In this document: positions 1 through 14,100 of the stretch, in pieces | How positions within the stretch are numbered: the stretch's first letter is position 1 | Layout: the number at the start of each line of letters is the position of its first letter | Origin: Gymnorhina tibicen | Taxonomy: Eukaryota; Chordata; Aves; Passeriformes; Artamidae | Assembly: GCA_013399875.1 (NCBI GenBank) | Contig: VXAZ01009672.1 | Coordinates: 434,001-498,000 of the forward strand | DNA: 64,000 nucleotides | Reading direction: 5' to 3' | Translations under genes and position numbers: made by a program | The notes under the pieces: generated by a model | Databases searched by the model: none | The model's input: the letters and a program-made list of their open reading frames with translations, nothing else | What the model was told of the DNA's origin: nothing

Positions 1-3000
1 ACACCTTCACTAACCAGAACGTCTGCTTCAGAGTTCTAAAATGTGGGAAACAGTGCACCTGCAAATTCCAGCCTTGGCATCAGTTATCAATTAACTTAAT
101 CTGCTTTTAAAGATACTTTTTAAAAACAATTTCAGGAGGAGAAAAGAAAAGCACTAAAACTTTGAAAAGCTAGGGACCTATAGCATTCTGTGAAGATGGA
201 GAATACAGTGCTGCCAGGAGGCAATAAACGTTAATAGACTGGGAAAGTGCCTGCATCCAAAAGGTGGAAGTTGAACAAGATCCCCTGTTCACAATACAGT
301 TAGAGGAAGGTAGAGGTTGTTGGAGTTGCTGCTTCTGTAATAACTAGTTAAAAAGGTAGTTCCTGTTTGTACTGTGTAAGTCTCATGACTTGCTCATACT
401 GGTTTTTTTACTGCTGCGGAGAACATAAATTCCAATTGCCATGTCTCTCAAGTGTATGAGGTCACTTGAATCTGACACTGATTGGTACTGCTGCCCTTCC
501 TCCTGCAGTAGTCTCCTTGGTTATGTTCTGTGTGTTTATGTTAAGGGTTTGTGCTATTGTGGATCTGATGTTGCTGGAAGGAGAAGAGACAAAGGAGATG
601 TGGTGTGTAAGAAGGAGAAAATCTAATTTTTTACCGCTGTGCGAGTGGTGTGTTTAGCTTCTATGACTGCTCCCACAGCCTGTGAGTATGGGCTGCCCTC
701 TAAGGAATCCTTAGCAAGTACAGGGTATATTTGCAGCTTTGGGTCTATAAGATGTGAGAGAGAGACTGGACAAGTGATATCTTCAATTTTTCTTTCTCTT
801 CCTTTGAGAATCTCGGTTTGAGCAGCAAGGATGCACATGAAAGGATGAGACAGGCATCTCTGGAACTTCCAAACGTGTTGCCGTCCAGGCTAACTGCAGG
901 CCATACATCTGAACTGTTCTCTACATGCCAGTAAATTCAAAAACTATGGTTCCTGTGATTGCCAACATGGTCTCTCCTAGTGTGACAAACTTAAAAAACA
1001 TTGAATAGCTTCTAGATTCCAGTTCAGCGTTAAGATGAATTCTTACTACTTTTTTTTTTCTTGGCTCCACTGGTGTGCACAAGTTTAGAGGGAAAGTCTT
1101 CACCACAGAATGAGTTAAATCAAGCTAACAGTTTTGTAGTAAAAGCTTTGCTTAATGCCACTTTTGCTGATTGTTGAAGGCACTTAACTTGTCTTCAGTT
1201 GGTCTGTCAACTGTCTGATCCCAAGCCACTACCTAGAATGCTAAACGTGGGCTCAAGCTATTTCTGTCTGGAAGGACTGTGGAACTGCATTTGAGACAGA
1301 ACTCTGCAGAAGCAGAAAGGACTTGACTGTAGGCAGGGTCCATTGGCATCCCGCAAAAGGAGTGTGTGGAATAGCATAATTTGTGCAAAACGTGATAGTT
1401 ATCTTTCCTTTTTGTAGATTCCAGGTTGAATCTCTGAAGGATAGTAATGGTCACAGAAGCCTGTGGGACACTGCAAATGGATCTTGGGAAGACTGTTGCT
1501 GCCTGAGTATTAAAAAATAGTATTCACAAGAAAAAAATGCTCTATTCCACTCTGAAGACAATACTGTGGCTATTAGATGACTACTTTTTGCCAAGTGGCT
1601 GATTGTTAAGGCAGAAAAAACTTCTGCCAAAGAAGAAAGGAAATTGGATTCCTTCCATAGCTAGAATTGGGTTGCCCCAGTTTATTTAGAAGTTAAAAAA
1701 ACACTTTAATTATTACCTTATACTTACTTCAGAAGAAATACTTTTAATAATCCCACACATCTGACCCATTGCTAAAATAACTTGGGAAAAAGACTCTTTC
1801 ATTTGCTAGTCATCCTTAATGAGCTTTTCACCTGATTTTGTATTATTGTTAGTTGTGCAATAGTTGAACTTGACAGAAGAATTGAGACTGAGCTGATGCA
1901 CTGTTCCTATAAATTGGTGTTGCTCAGATCTTTGGAACTGCAGTTCTCATGTCTTTTCAGGGGGAAGGCATCTTTATTTCAAAGATAAATGTCAGATTAA
2001 ATACTAGGAATGGCATTAATTTTGAGATAAGTCTCTGCTCTTGCAGTTTGAGTTTCCTGGTGACTGATTTCAGTGTGTGAGTTTACTTACTGCCTTTCAA
2101 ATGGAGCAGTCCTAACATGTGATGTTCAGAGGTCAGGGGGATGCATTTTCTGCTGAAGTCAGCTTGCATGCAAGCAGAATAATTACATGCAAAAAGTTGT
2201 GTTAAGATTCAGCAGGGGACCCTAAAGAATTGTTTGTAACGACAGCATTTCTTATTCATGGGAGTCAAACTCTGCTTTTAAGCAAATTGCAACTAGTTGC
2301 CATTAGCTTTCGTTCACGTGCCAGGTTTGCTGCTAACTTAATGTTTTCCTTTCTTGAGCCCCAAAAGGAAGGATGAGAGGGACTCGCATGGCAGTTAAAT
2401 GCAATGTCAGCCCTTTGCTGTTTGACTAAAAATGGATCCCGAAGTGGAAAGCTTCAGACTCCATTTACTCATGTTTCTGACATATGCTGAAGTATTTTTG
2501 AGCTTTTTTTGATGATAGGTTGGGTTTTGGATGGTTTAGTTGTTTCTTGTTTGTTTGTTTAAGGCTCTTTCTCAGATTCTTGACCAGAACTGTTTAAGAC
2601 TTAAGACTTTAGGAATCTGGGGAATTCCCCTACCTAGAGGGGGCAGTTTCACTAACCTGTACCTCAACCCATGGAGTGTATATTTCAGAACAGTTCTCAT
2701 CCTCTGCTCTTACCTGTACCAGTGATGACTGGAGTAATGTTCCAAGTGCCTCCAACCCATCTTTGCTGCCTGTGCACTGCTCACTTGAGGCCAGTGCTTG
2801 CCATGCAGGTTAGAGGTCAATATCTATAATGAGGCATCTGTTCTTACTAGTAGTAGTAATGATAATATGTAACCTCATGGAAATAGGTAGCTCTGAGAAG
2901 TGCCATATTATTTCAGTCATGCTGAAGGACAAAGCAGTTGTCTTGAAACATGACTCAACACTCACCGCTTTGTCAGAAGCAAATGGAGAGTCTGTCTGGG

Positions 3001-4941
3001 GATGCAAAATGTAATGCTGCATGTGCTGCATTGTTCAGAAATGTATGTGCTTTGGGTAGCCCTTTCTGTCAATGGCTGCATTCAGTCTTCCTTTTCTCAG
3101 GTGAATCAGGCATGTGGAAAAAAAAATCATCCAGCTGCTTGTTGAGGGAAGTTTGGTTTAAATATGAACTGGTGTAAAATGCATTACTGTTGGGGGACAG
3201 ACATTACTCTCATAAATTGCATTAGAAATTAAATAAAGCTTGTTTCCAAAACTATGTATACAATCAGACATATTCCTGAAAAGCTTAGAAAATTTTATTG
3301 GTAGAATATCGTTCTTACAATTGCCACATTGGGGTTGTTATAGTATTAGGTACAAATATGTGTGTCTAATAGGACAGGTAAATTCATAACCAGTCTCATG
3401 TTTAAAATGTTGCTTTCTACTGCTTTCTTAAACCTTTTAGTAACTTTACTTCTAAGTAGTAGCTCCTTTGACAAATTCTCTCCTACCTGAAGAAACATGT
3501 TCACTTGTTACTATCTACTCCTTAAAAACATATCTTTCACATTATTAGTTACAATGGAAATGGAATGAACACTGTATATTCTGTATGCTGTCCTATGTAG
3601 AAAAGTAAGATTTTTCTTTTATTTCTATTAATTGTTGCTAGTGTGTTTTAGCTGTATGCAGCCAGTGCAAAAATATGTAGCATCAGGAGACCTGTCTTTG
3701 TCTTGACTAGGGTTGAGATTACTGTGCTAAACACTTTTTTACTCAGCTTAGTTCAAGAGCTCAGTAATGTGATACACATCTCTAAACAAAGTTTAGTTTT
3801 TAGATATTTTTGAAACTGAGAGAAAAATGATGATGTATAAGAAGTAAAACTGCAGTGTAGACATGTAGCTCTGAACTGTGTGGGGACCTCTTACGGGCAT
3901 AAGCATAGCTGTAATTTTGTGGCTGTAGTGTGTTGAGACTGGAATTTATAATTCTGAGGATCTTTTTCCTTAAATTGCTATCTTTGTGCTAAACCAGATG
4001 TACACATGAAATCAACAGAGTGCTGTTGGAGACTTCAAGTTATCAACATTGTGGTACCATCTGTCTTAACTCTGTAGCCCCAAGTACCCATGTTTTCAGC
4101 CCTCCCACAGTATGTCTTCCCTCATTTCTTCCAAATCTGCTCCATTTCCCTTCAGGAGTTTTAACTATACTCTCTCTCTCTCCCAGAGAAGATGTGTACC
4201 CTGTGAAAGAGTAGATCTTAATAAAGCAGTGGGTAGGAAGAAACTGTAGAAGACTCTCCATAAGTCTGCCTCCCTTCTGTTTCCCTGTCAGAGAAGGTGC
4301 TCCCTGTCCTGGCACCCTCTGTGACATGCTGGATACTGAGGCCGTCGTGGTGGCCTGGAGCAGCCATTCACTGCTTCCTGCCTTCCCTGTGAGTCAGAAA
4401 ATGATGCTTTGCTGCCCTCATCCTGTACAGAGTAGCTGAGTACCAACACTGTGTCACAGCTTGTGTTTCTGCTCCTCTGCATGGTCTGTCTCAGGAGGGT
4501 CTGTGAGCAAGGTGATACTGGCAAAAATCCCACCTTTGTTACAGTTCGTAGGTTTCTGTGAATCTGCTGCAACCAATAGTGACTCAAATTCAATTTTGCA
4601 ATGTTAAAATGTGTTAAACACTCAGATAACCAAAGGGGGGTTCTAGTTGGATTGAACTAGCTCTCCAGTTTTCATCCAGGCGTGCCAGCAGCCATGATGC
4701 TTCATGTGCCTTTAAAAGGTAAGTAACTGTGTAGTTGGAATCCTAAACCACTGTTAAAATTATTGTACCTTTAGTCAAAATATAACCTTGTTTTCAGCCT
4801 TGATCTGTAGGGCACTTCTGTCTTTACCCTCACTGGGAGTCATATGACCCCTTTATATTACAGATTTAGCCACATGTATTATTCCTTCAGGATCAAAGTG
4901 TCTCTGTAACAACATCATTGATTGTTGGCCTTGTTTTGTAG
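1..4941 (+). other. BTBD7: BTBD7 intron (5' part outside window)
   Basis: There are no coding exons here. The exon expected before 4942 (ending with the residues that precede GCEDII) is not found, so the intron is at least 4.9 kb. Small ORFs in this stretch show no family resemblance. No clear repeat was recognised. Confidence 0.75.
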
Positions 4942-5150
4942 GCTGTGAAGATATTATTGCTGAGAGCATCTCACTGGACACCTTAATTGCCATTCTGAAG
5001 TGGAGCTCTCAGCCGTATGGTTCCAAGTGGGTACATCGCCAAGCACTACATTTCCTCTGTGAGGAGTTTACCCAGGTCATGACTTCAGAGGTCTTCTACG
5101 AACTCAGCAAGGACCACCTGCTCACAGCTATTCAGTCTGACTATTTACAG
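4942..5150 (+). CDS. BTBD7: BTBD7 exon, start of BACK region
   Basis: Acceptor TTTTGTAG precedes 4942 and donor GTAACC begins at 5151. The first two bases complete a glycine codon. The translation runs CEDIIAESIS to AIQSDYLQ (69 full codons). It carries one human-like substitution pattern typical of a bird orthologue (SSQPYGSKW). Confidence 0.96.
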
Positions 5151-8100
5151 GTAACCTGCAGTGCAGAATACAGCTGGTCCTGCTAGAAGCAGGATGTATT
5201 ATACTATTGCTAGAAATGCTTGAGAACAGTTGATTTTAAATTGTAGGCTGAAGCAGGCTTGTACACACTAAGCACTCCTTCTGTAATATGTAAAAAAATG
5301 AAATGGAAGTCGTGATTAAGAAAATTGTTTTGTTCTTGGCTTGTAACACAACCCAAATGTGGTATATGCTATTGCTTAGAAGTCTAATAATAGTTTATAA
5401 AGGGGTGCAAATTATTTTAAACAACACATTTCTGAACCTAACATTTGCCTTGCCTGTTTAAGAGATTTTTATAAAATTATGTGGTGCGAGTAGTTTTGCC
5501 GTAACAGCACACATACTAATTTAGGGCAGTGGGAGCTAATGAACTAGAAATGGTTCAATTTATTTTTGTGGAGAGAGAAAAATACCTTCTCTGACAAGTA
5601 TTGCAGAATTTTCTTTTTTTTTGTGACTTGCCTTCAGTGATAGTGTGGTTTTGGGGAGAGAGAACAGTACTGGCCAATAGAAAGATTCAGGATTTTTGTT
5701 GCCATTTCTCTTCAGGGGAGATAGCTTTATAATGATGACCCCCCCCTTTTTTATAGCTTAAAGAATTTTTTTTAAAACTGCATTCATCTCAATCTTACTT
5801 TTTTATAAAGGATTAAGTGCTAGAGATTATTTTAAGTGGTTCTTTTAAAGATTTGTTTACTTGAAACATTTCAGAAGTTACAGTTAACAGTAGTGTTGAT
5901 CTTCCACGAGAGTTTATATTATGACTAAATTTCCTACCCTACTCATTAAGAAATTACATAGATAAATTTTTCAGTACATGATTTTTTTTCTGTAAGAATG
6001 ATGAGCGGTCAGCACATGTATATAGGTATGAATAAAGCAAAGTTGTTTTAATTATAGTATTACTGAAAATTTTTCTCTACACATAGATTATAATTTTATA
6101 GGGTTGATTATTTTAATCGTTTTCCAGGCTGGCAGATGCTGAATTTGTAATGTTAAACAAAAGCTCGAAGCACCCAGAGGTAGAACTGCCCCTTTTAATT
6201 AAATTGAGTTATTCAAACTTTATACCTGTAAGTTTCCATACTAAATAAAATTTTTCCTTCTGTAGAAAACTTCTTCCTCTTCCTAGGGATTCAGTAAGTA
6301 ATATGACTCTAGAAATGATGGCAGTGATATACCAGTAGTACAGCTTAAAATATTAGGAGAAAATGGCAAGCAGATCATAAAGTGCAAATACTTCATGCTT
6401 TGGTACAGCTGTGTTTCTTTAGAGCTGCAAAAGACCTGGGATTTTTTTTTTTTTTCTTGTGTGTGTGTGTATGTGACATTGAACTAAGCGTATACAGATT
6501 ACTGGCTTCCTGTTTCTACAGGCAAGTGAACAAGATATTCTTAAATATCTGATTAAATGGGGAGAACACCAGTTGATGAAGAGGATAGCAGATCGAGGTG
6601 AGGATCCTTTAAACCATGCAGTACTAAACCAAATAAATCAAAGTTTATGGCAGTTCTATTTTGTGAGTTGTCTGTAACTTAGGGAAATTCAATCTATTTT
6701 GTCCATAGTACAGTCAAAACAAAGCAAATGCTCTTCCTTTCTTTAAAGGTTTTGTTATCTAAAAAATGAGAACACAGCATTCTGAGGGAAATGGGATTGT
6801 TTAGCCTGAAGAAGAAAAGGCTTGGAGGGGATCTTAGCAAATATCTAATGGCAGGAAGCAAAGAAAATAGAGCAGCAGTCTTCTCTTGGCACCTGGGACA
6901 AGATGAGAGGCAGCAAGGCATTAACTGAAATACAAGAAACTGTGAAGATGGTCAGACACTGGCACAGGTTGCCCACATTAGTTGTCGGACCCCCACCCTT
7001 GGAGGTATTCACATCCCAACTGGATGCAGTGAAAGGCAATGTGCTGTACCTTATCTGGGGAGGTGTGGGAAGAGGGCATTGGTTGTAACTGAACTGAACT
7101 TCTAGAGGTCCTTTCAACTTCTATGATTGTCTGGTTGGTTTCCTGTTGTCTCAGAATTTTTTGTAACTAATTGATCAAATAAAAAAACCCTGCAGTATCG
7201 TCTTATGCAGGCTTCTCACAGTAGTCTTAGTTTACTCTGTCAGCAGTTCACTTCAGTTTGAGTGTGTTTCTCTCACAGGAATCCGGTAGTGAGAAAAGCC
7301 AACAAGTGGCACCAGTGTTTTCCCTAAAGTAGATGTAAATATATTTTTATGAGCCTAGATGCACATTATTGCTACAGTGGTAATTTCAAGGGCAGTCTCG
7401 CACGTGTTGGATATGGGAAGTAGGTTAAACATATTTCCCAAGTAACAAATGCAAGGATCTTGTAGTTCATCTGCACTACGAAGTGTCAATCACATAGTGC
7501 CACAAGAGGAACAGAAAGGGAAGAACCTGCCCAAGTAAAAACAGAGCAGTACTGGTGTGACTACTGTCTTGGGAGGGTTGGCCATGCTTTTGAAATCTTC
7601 TTTTGTTACTGCTTGCAATACAACTGCCTTGTCGTAGACATGTTTTATGAAATGCAACAAAAAATAGTTAAAGGATGTGCTTCTAGTGACTTGAGTATTA
7701 ACCTATTTCCAAAACAAGATTTTCCAAGTGTTTTTCCTGGGGCACATAATGGAGCCAGTTAAACAGTAACAGACCTGGACTGGGGCAGAAGCTGCTCCTT
7801 TGGGATCTCTGCACAGCTTCTTTCTCTGGCATTCATTAAGTAAACAGCTCACTTCTCTTATCTGGGATCATCAGATAACACAATAAGCAAAAGCAGAAAT
7901 AACAGTGACGCCAAATTCTGTCAGATTAGGGCCAGATTTAGTCTAGTAATTTCATCTAAATTCCTCAGTGGCACTCCTTCTATTGCAGCTCTGAATGTGT
8001 GATGTGTCACTAGTGCCACAAAGTATTGGAGAATGTAACGACCTGTGGCCAGAAGTTGAGCTGCATGTACTGAGGGAGGGGTGGGTATGTTTGACAGGTT

Positions 8101-11100
8101 CCCTCAAAGAGGGAAGCTAGTCAAATTCAGGTTGGTCACAATACTTAAAATACACATGTGGGTACATAGTCATCTTGCCATCTCCAGGAAGATACCCACT
8201 CCTGGCACAAATAGGTGTCCTGTGACCATGAGAGCAATTTGAGTGGGCTTGACCCCATGTTACTGAGGTGGGTTACGCAAGGAAGCTAGAATAATGTATC
8301 CCTGAGGACTCTTCAGACCTTAATTTGTAGAAGGTGTCTTTGAAAACTGCTGGGGAAAGGGAGTGGAGCTACAGGAGAGAGTCCTTGTGGGAATTGCTAG
8401 CAGGGAGGTATATGAAATACTTTCATAGCATATCTCTTAACAGGGCTTTCCAAGTGTTTATCCCAAATGTTATCTTTGTATTTTCTCCCTGGCTTAGACT
8501 TTGAAACTGGCAGCTGTGCAAATGACCTGTGCTGGTATGAACTGAACCTCTCTGTGGATGCTTGTTGGGTTGGGGGGTGTTCTGGTGGGGCGCTACGACC
8601 TCCTGAACCGACTTTAACAGAAAATCGCTCGGCAGCCACTGCATGCACACAGACACACGCATGCACCAGATAGCTTCTGCAACAAGCCAACGGCAAAGAG
8701 GCAGGAAGGGTCTTTGTGGGGAATTCCACGGTAGAGGTTTATTCCAGCTCCACTGTGAAAAGAGGCCAGGGACAAAAGACAAAGTTGGGGGATGGAGGTT
8801 TCTGGGTTATATATGGGGGTGGGGAAAGCATCAGGGACAGGGTGGGTACATAGGTAGGATCTTGACATATAAGGGAAAAAGGGGCAGGGAAATTAACGGG
8901 CCAGTCAGGGAAACAGAGCTGGGGTACATTTGCATGGTAGAACAAAGCATCCTAGGAAGCCTCACCCTAACCTGGGGAGATCTCTCAGGGTCTGTCCCTT
9001 TAGGGGACTTTCACTGGCTCCCAGAGATGCTTTGTATAAGATTTCAAGGCATGAAGTGGAGTCATAGAATCATTTAGGTTGGAAAAGACCTCCAGGATCA
9101 TGGAGTCCAACCTTTGACCAATCACCACCATGTCAACTAGACCATAGCACAAAGTGCCACGTTCGGTTGTTAGTTTTGTGGAACAGTGCTGATGAGCACT
9201 GTTGATATAAAATGAGAATTTTCTTTCCTTTTCTATAACTTCCTGTAAACCCTGTACCTCCTGCTATCCTCTTTAAACTTTCTGATGTAAACGTAGCAAG
9301 TCTTGTTCCTTCCCACAGAGCCTAATTTACTCAGTGGTACAGCTCACAGTGTGAATAAAAGAGGTGTGAAGAGGAGAGATCTTGACATTGAAGAGCTGAG
9401 GGAGATCCTGTCTCCACTTCTACCTTTTGTCCGCATTGAGCACATCTTACCCATGAATAGTGAAGTACTGAGTGATGCAGTAAGTCAGTAGTCTCCTACA
9501 AATACCGTCTCTGGGTTCTTTGTACTTCACATGTTACCGTGTTCAGGTGTTGAGGGTGTTTTTGCTTTGGTGGGTGTCGGTTTTGTTTGTTTATTTTAAG
9601 GATTAACTTCTAAAATGTTATCATTGAGAGTAATAGAAGTATAGCACTTTTTCTGGTTAGATTTTTGTGTTCTTTAAATCTATCAGAAGGCTAAAGAAAA
9701 ATCAGTGATGTAAGGATTCAGTGTAAAAAATGCATTTATTGCAAGTTTTTACCATACTAATATTTAAAAAACCATAAAACTCTTTCTTTATTCTTAAAGA
9801 TGAAGAGAGGCCTGATTAGTACTCCTCCCTCAGACATGCTACCAACATCAGAAGGTGGAAAGTCAAATGCCTGGCTGCGGCAAAAAAATGCTGGAATATA
9901 TGTGCGGCCAAGACTGTTCTCACCGTATGTGGAGGAGGCTAAGGTAATATCAGCAACACATGACTGTTCTCAGATTGGAGTCATCAGGGGGTTCTGTAAA
10001 CAGGGAAAGATTTTGGTATGTTTTGTGTCTCTTTACATGTACTGGCCTAAAGTACTAACATTTTCAATTTAACAAGACTTACAAGATTGATCAGCAGGCT
10101 CAAGTCTCTAGAACTGGTCAGAAAAATTTCAACAAAATTTTTTTTTGTCGAAATTGAAATGTTTGCGAGACAGATCTTGATGAAATTCCACCGGAAACAA
10201 AGCAGCGTTCTGAGGGAAACCTCCCTGGTTTCCAGCCAGTTTGCCGGCCCAGCTCCTCGGCAGCCCTCCTGGCAGGCGGATGGCAAGGTGAGAGCCTGAG
10301 AGTCCCAGTCTGCAGCTAGTCAGCAACTTTGGTGCCAGCTCTTTCAGGCTCCCCAGCTCCCACCAGAGCTGGGTGGGGAACTGCTATTTCACTTGGCAGA
10401 GGACTGATATTTCATCTTCTTGTTTGAATCAGAACATACCCAAAAATCTTGTGATCCTCCGCAAAATGGAATAAATATCCTGTGTGCGATTTGAATGAAA
10501 TCCTTGGTTTCCCTCTCAGGCAGTCGCTTCCCTATTTAATTTCTTGCATAAACACTGTCGAGCTGAAGATCTTGTAGCATCTCTGGTGGTGATGTTTGGT
10601 GTCAGGGTGGAGATGGTGCTGTGTGGGGCAGGAACGTGCCACGTTCTGTTTGACAGAATGGGAGCCTTTTGTGTCACTGACTAATGCCACCACTTCAGGG
10701 AGCTCTGACTTGAGAGCTTGTGACTCCCAGCAGTGCAGGTGGCAGCAGAACAAGAGGGTTAGGTGAAGCTGTGTACATCCACATCACCTACAGACTCTGA
10801 CCTCTGCTCTGGTGAATTTGGAGCTTTTGCCCTGTGCCTAAGAGAGAAAATGTTTTCTAAAGGTATGAGTTGTTGATGTCCTCTGTGAGGGAAGGGAAGA
10901 AATAAAACTACTTCACATTTTGGGCACAGTGGTTAGAGAGCAACAAGTGGCACTAAAACAGCAAAGGAAGACTAGCTGGTTAACATGTTCTCTTTGTATC
11001 TTGGATTGCTAAAACTAACAAAAATGTGATAAATGTCTTAGTTTTCAGGTATATGCCATGGGAGTGCTTTAGTAGTTATCCAAAGTAAAAAGTGCATTTT

Positions 11101-14100
11101 AACACCCCCCATGCCCCTGTCAGGATTCCTACTTGTTAGTATTGTTTTCATATTATTCTGTCAATATTTTTTAAAGCATTATTGGCTTTTTAACCTTAGA
11201 GGGAGGACTCTCATACATAGTCTCTGGTAACTTTACTCCTTCTGTTGATAGTTTAATTATTGTAAAATGAAAAAATTGTGAATGAGTGATTTTTGATCTT
11301 TTTTTTTTTTACTCCCTTGCTGGTCTCCCATTTTAAATGAAAGAAATTCATTTAACATTAGGTAAGAATCTTCAAAGGGTAGGCATAAATACTTTTTTAT
11401 TCTTTAAGATGTCTAAGGGAAAGATGTTTCATTTTCAGGCTAGTGCCTTCTACTCAGTGGCACAGAAAGTTGAGACTCATAGGCAGTAATTGTCTTAAGT
11501 CCAGAGGGTCTGCCCTCGAGAAGGTCAGTTCTAATCTGACAGGTTAAAATAAACAAAACATCCTTCCCAAACTGTTCTCCTGACTGCTCTTAGCTCTGAA
11601 ACTCAACTATGATCATGACTGGAAAATGGAATAGAAAATGCTGAGGAAAAGCCAGGTGTTGTTTGTGACCTGGCAAAGTTACTATGGTGTAGATGTGGCT
11701 GGACTTGTGCTGCTGGGGCTGTGCTTGCAGCAGTGGCAGGGGGGTGTGTGCAGTGCCTTCATGAGGCTCTGGTGGCTGTCGTTGCAGTCTGTGCTGGATG
11801 AGATGATGGTGGAGCAGACCGACCTCGTGCGCTTGCGGATGGTGCGAATGTCCAACGTGCCTGACACGCTGTACATGGTGAACAACGCGGTGCCGCAGTG
11901 CTGCCACGTGATCACCCACCAGCAAGTCAGCACTAACCAGACCAGTCCTCCCTCAGTTATAGCCAACGAGATCCCAGGTAAGCAGCTGATGGCTTCCCGT
12001 GCCAAGTGATCTGCTAGGAGCGTGTGGGGGCTTGGGCCTGCGGGGAGTGAGTGTCAGTTATTGAACTTCATCATTTCCTCAGAGAGTAGTTCTGCACCAG
12101 GAATAGTCCTTTTGCTTTGGTCTATCCTAAAGACATTAACTGGTTTTGGATGGCAGAGTAACTAGTTAGAAAACAAAACCCTTGGACTGGTTAAACACGG
12201 TAGAACACTTGCTGGAACCTGGCTCTCTAGTCTCAGAATTTTCTTCAGGGTTCTCAGTTTTCTACAACCAGTTGTCCAATCTAGGTAAGATCTGTGAGTC
12301 TGGAAAATTTCTTTTAAAAATCAAAAGCCGGAGAACATAACTTGTAAGGAAATCAGCCGAACACAGTATGCCAGGAAAGTACTGGAAGTAGGCACTCAAA
12401 ACACATTTACTTCAATTTACCAAATCCACTTTAGCTTTGAAGTCAAACCAACTTAATCCTTGTGGAAGAGTGTGTCAGAATACATTTTTATAGGCTCAAG
12501 TAAAGATGGCCTCTCTTGACTTCAGGATGATTCGTGTGACATTCCCCACAGGCAAGCCAGGAAAATATATACTAAATATATTTTGTCATTTATGCATATG
12601 ATCTTTTGGTGTCAGACTGGAGGAATGTATCTAGTGGGGTTCCTAAAGCATCTAGCTCTTCCCACCTTTCCCCTGTACCATTAATACTCAGTGTGCATAG
12701 GGAATGCACTGTCAAAACTTGCAACTGATGACAAGTTGGAAGGGTCAGTGGATGTTTTGGAGGACAGGATTAGATAGCTAAATGACCAAGATTAAATTTT
12801 AATTCAGCGAAAGAAGTGGAAAACACTGTGCCTATGGCATTTCCCATTTTATAAGCTCTCTGTGTATCAGTTATGTCTCTCTTCAGTCAGCTGTGTTGAA
12901 AGGAAGTAGATAAACTATTCTTACAGATGCTAGAGCCAGTACAAAAGATATGGATTGAAATTGCTGCAAGAGAATTTAATTTGAGGTGTTAGAAAGATTT
13001 GAAACACTGTTTAGCTATAAGATTTCTAGGAAAATTTGTAGAATGGTTTTGATCTGTTTGCTTCTTGTGGTCTGGGAAGAAACTTGATAAAACCTAGAAA
13101 GAGTTTCTGAAAACTTACTGTTGGAGAAATTTGATAAAAGTACCAATTATTTCTTTAGAAATGTGGAACTCTCAGCAAAGCTGTGGCATCTCAGCAATGC
13201 ATTATAGTACTTGGACTTCTCTCCCCAGAAAAGCATAAATATACTTACCATGAATTGAATATAAAGTATTTCATGTAAGATAGGACTTTGGTAACACTTT
13301 GCTCAATCTTAATTTCCAAAGAAGTTGAGAATGGCAACAGGTTCTCAGAGGTCTTCAGTGTTTTGCAAAAGTTCCCATGTTCTTAAAAAAAAACTGGCTC
13401 TGTTGGCAAGCATGAGACATCTTGACCAATCTGAAACTCCCCTGCAGCTTGGTTCTGTACAATTTAAAAGGTAGGAATTATTGCCGGTCCTTTGATTTGA
13501 ACATAGATATGACTCTGAGCCTGGCCAGCAGTTGGAGTGCAGGAATTGTGCCCTAGCAACTGTCTGCTTTGCTTAGTCCTGTAATTAGGCAAAAGAATTG
13601 ATTGTTTTGCCAATGCCTTTTTGCTAGAACAGGCAGATGGGGCCCAGTTCATTTGAGGAGATTAAAGCCTATCCCAAACTCCAGCTTGTACAGGAATCCA
13701 TCCTGAAGCATTGATGGAGCACAGGGAGTATGGGGGGAGAGCTGGGCAGCATCGCCTCCATGGCGCTTGGGCCGGGCTCAGAACAGGGGGTGCTTCACAG
13801 CTCGGCTGTTCTCCATCTGTCCCTGGCTTCTCCCTGGACCTGCTGCCTGAGGCCTGCTGTATTTGCACAAATCTGCTGGCAACGTGTTTTAGTGCTCTTT
13901 CTGCAGCACTATTGTAAAATGAGTTCAGCTGAAGCCTGTTCTAATTTGAGGCCAGGTTCTGCAAGTGGTTGGGTTTCCTTACGTATTTTCCATTTCAGTT
14001 TGAATTAGAAATCTTGCAACTGAGAGAATTGTATTTTTTTTATATACATAATCTTTCTTGCATGTGTTTCACTTGAATAATAGTAAAAAAAAAAACAAAA

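Noticed and set aside
8397..9077. Overlapping frames of 60-144 codons on both strands
   Set aside because: They lie in the LTR-like segment. None shows retroviral protein motifs.
10087..10326. Three overlapping frames of 65-79 codons
   Set aside because: They arise from the repeat candidate in a BTBD7 intron and follow no conserved protein.
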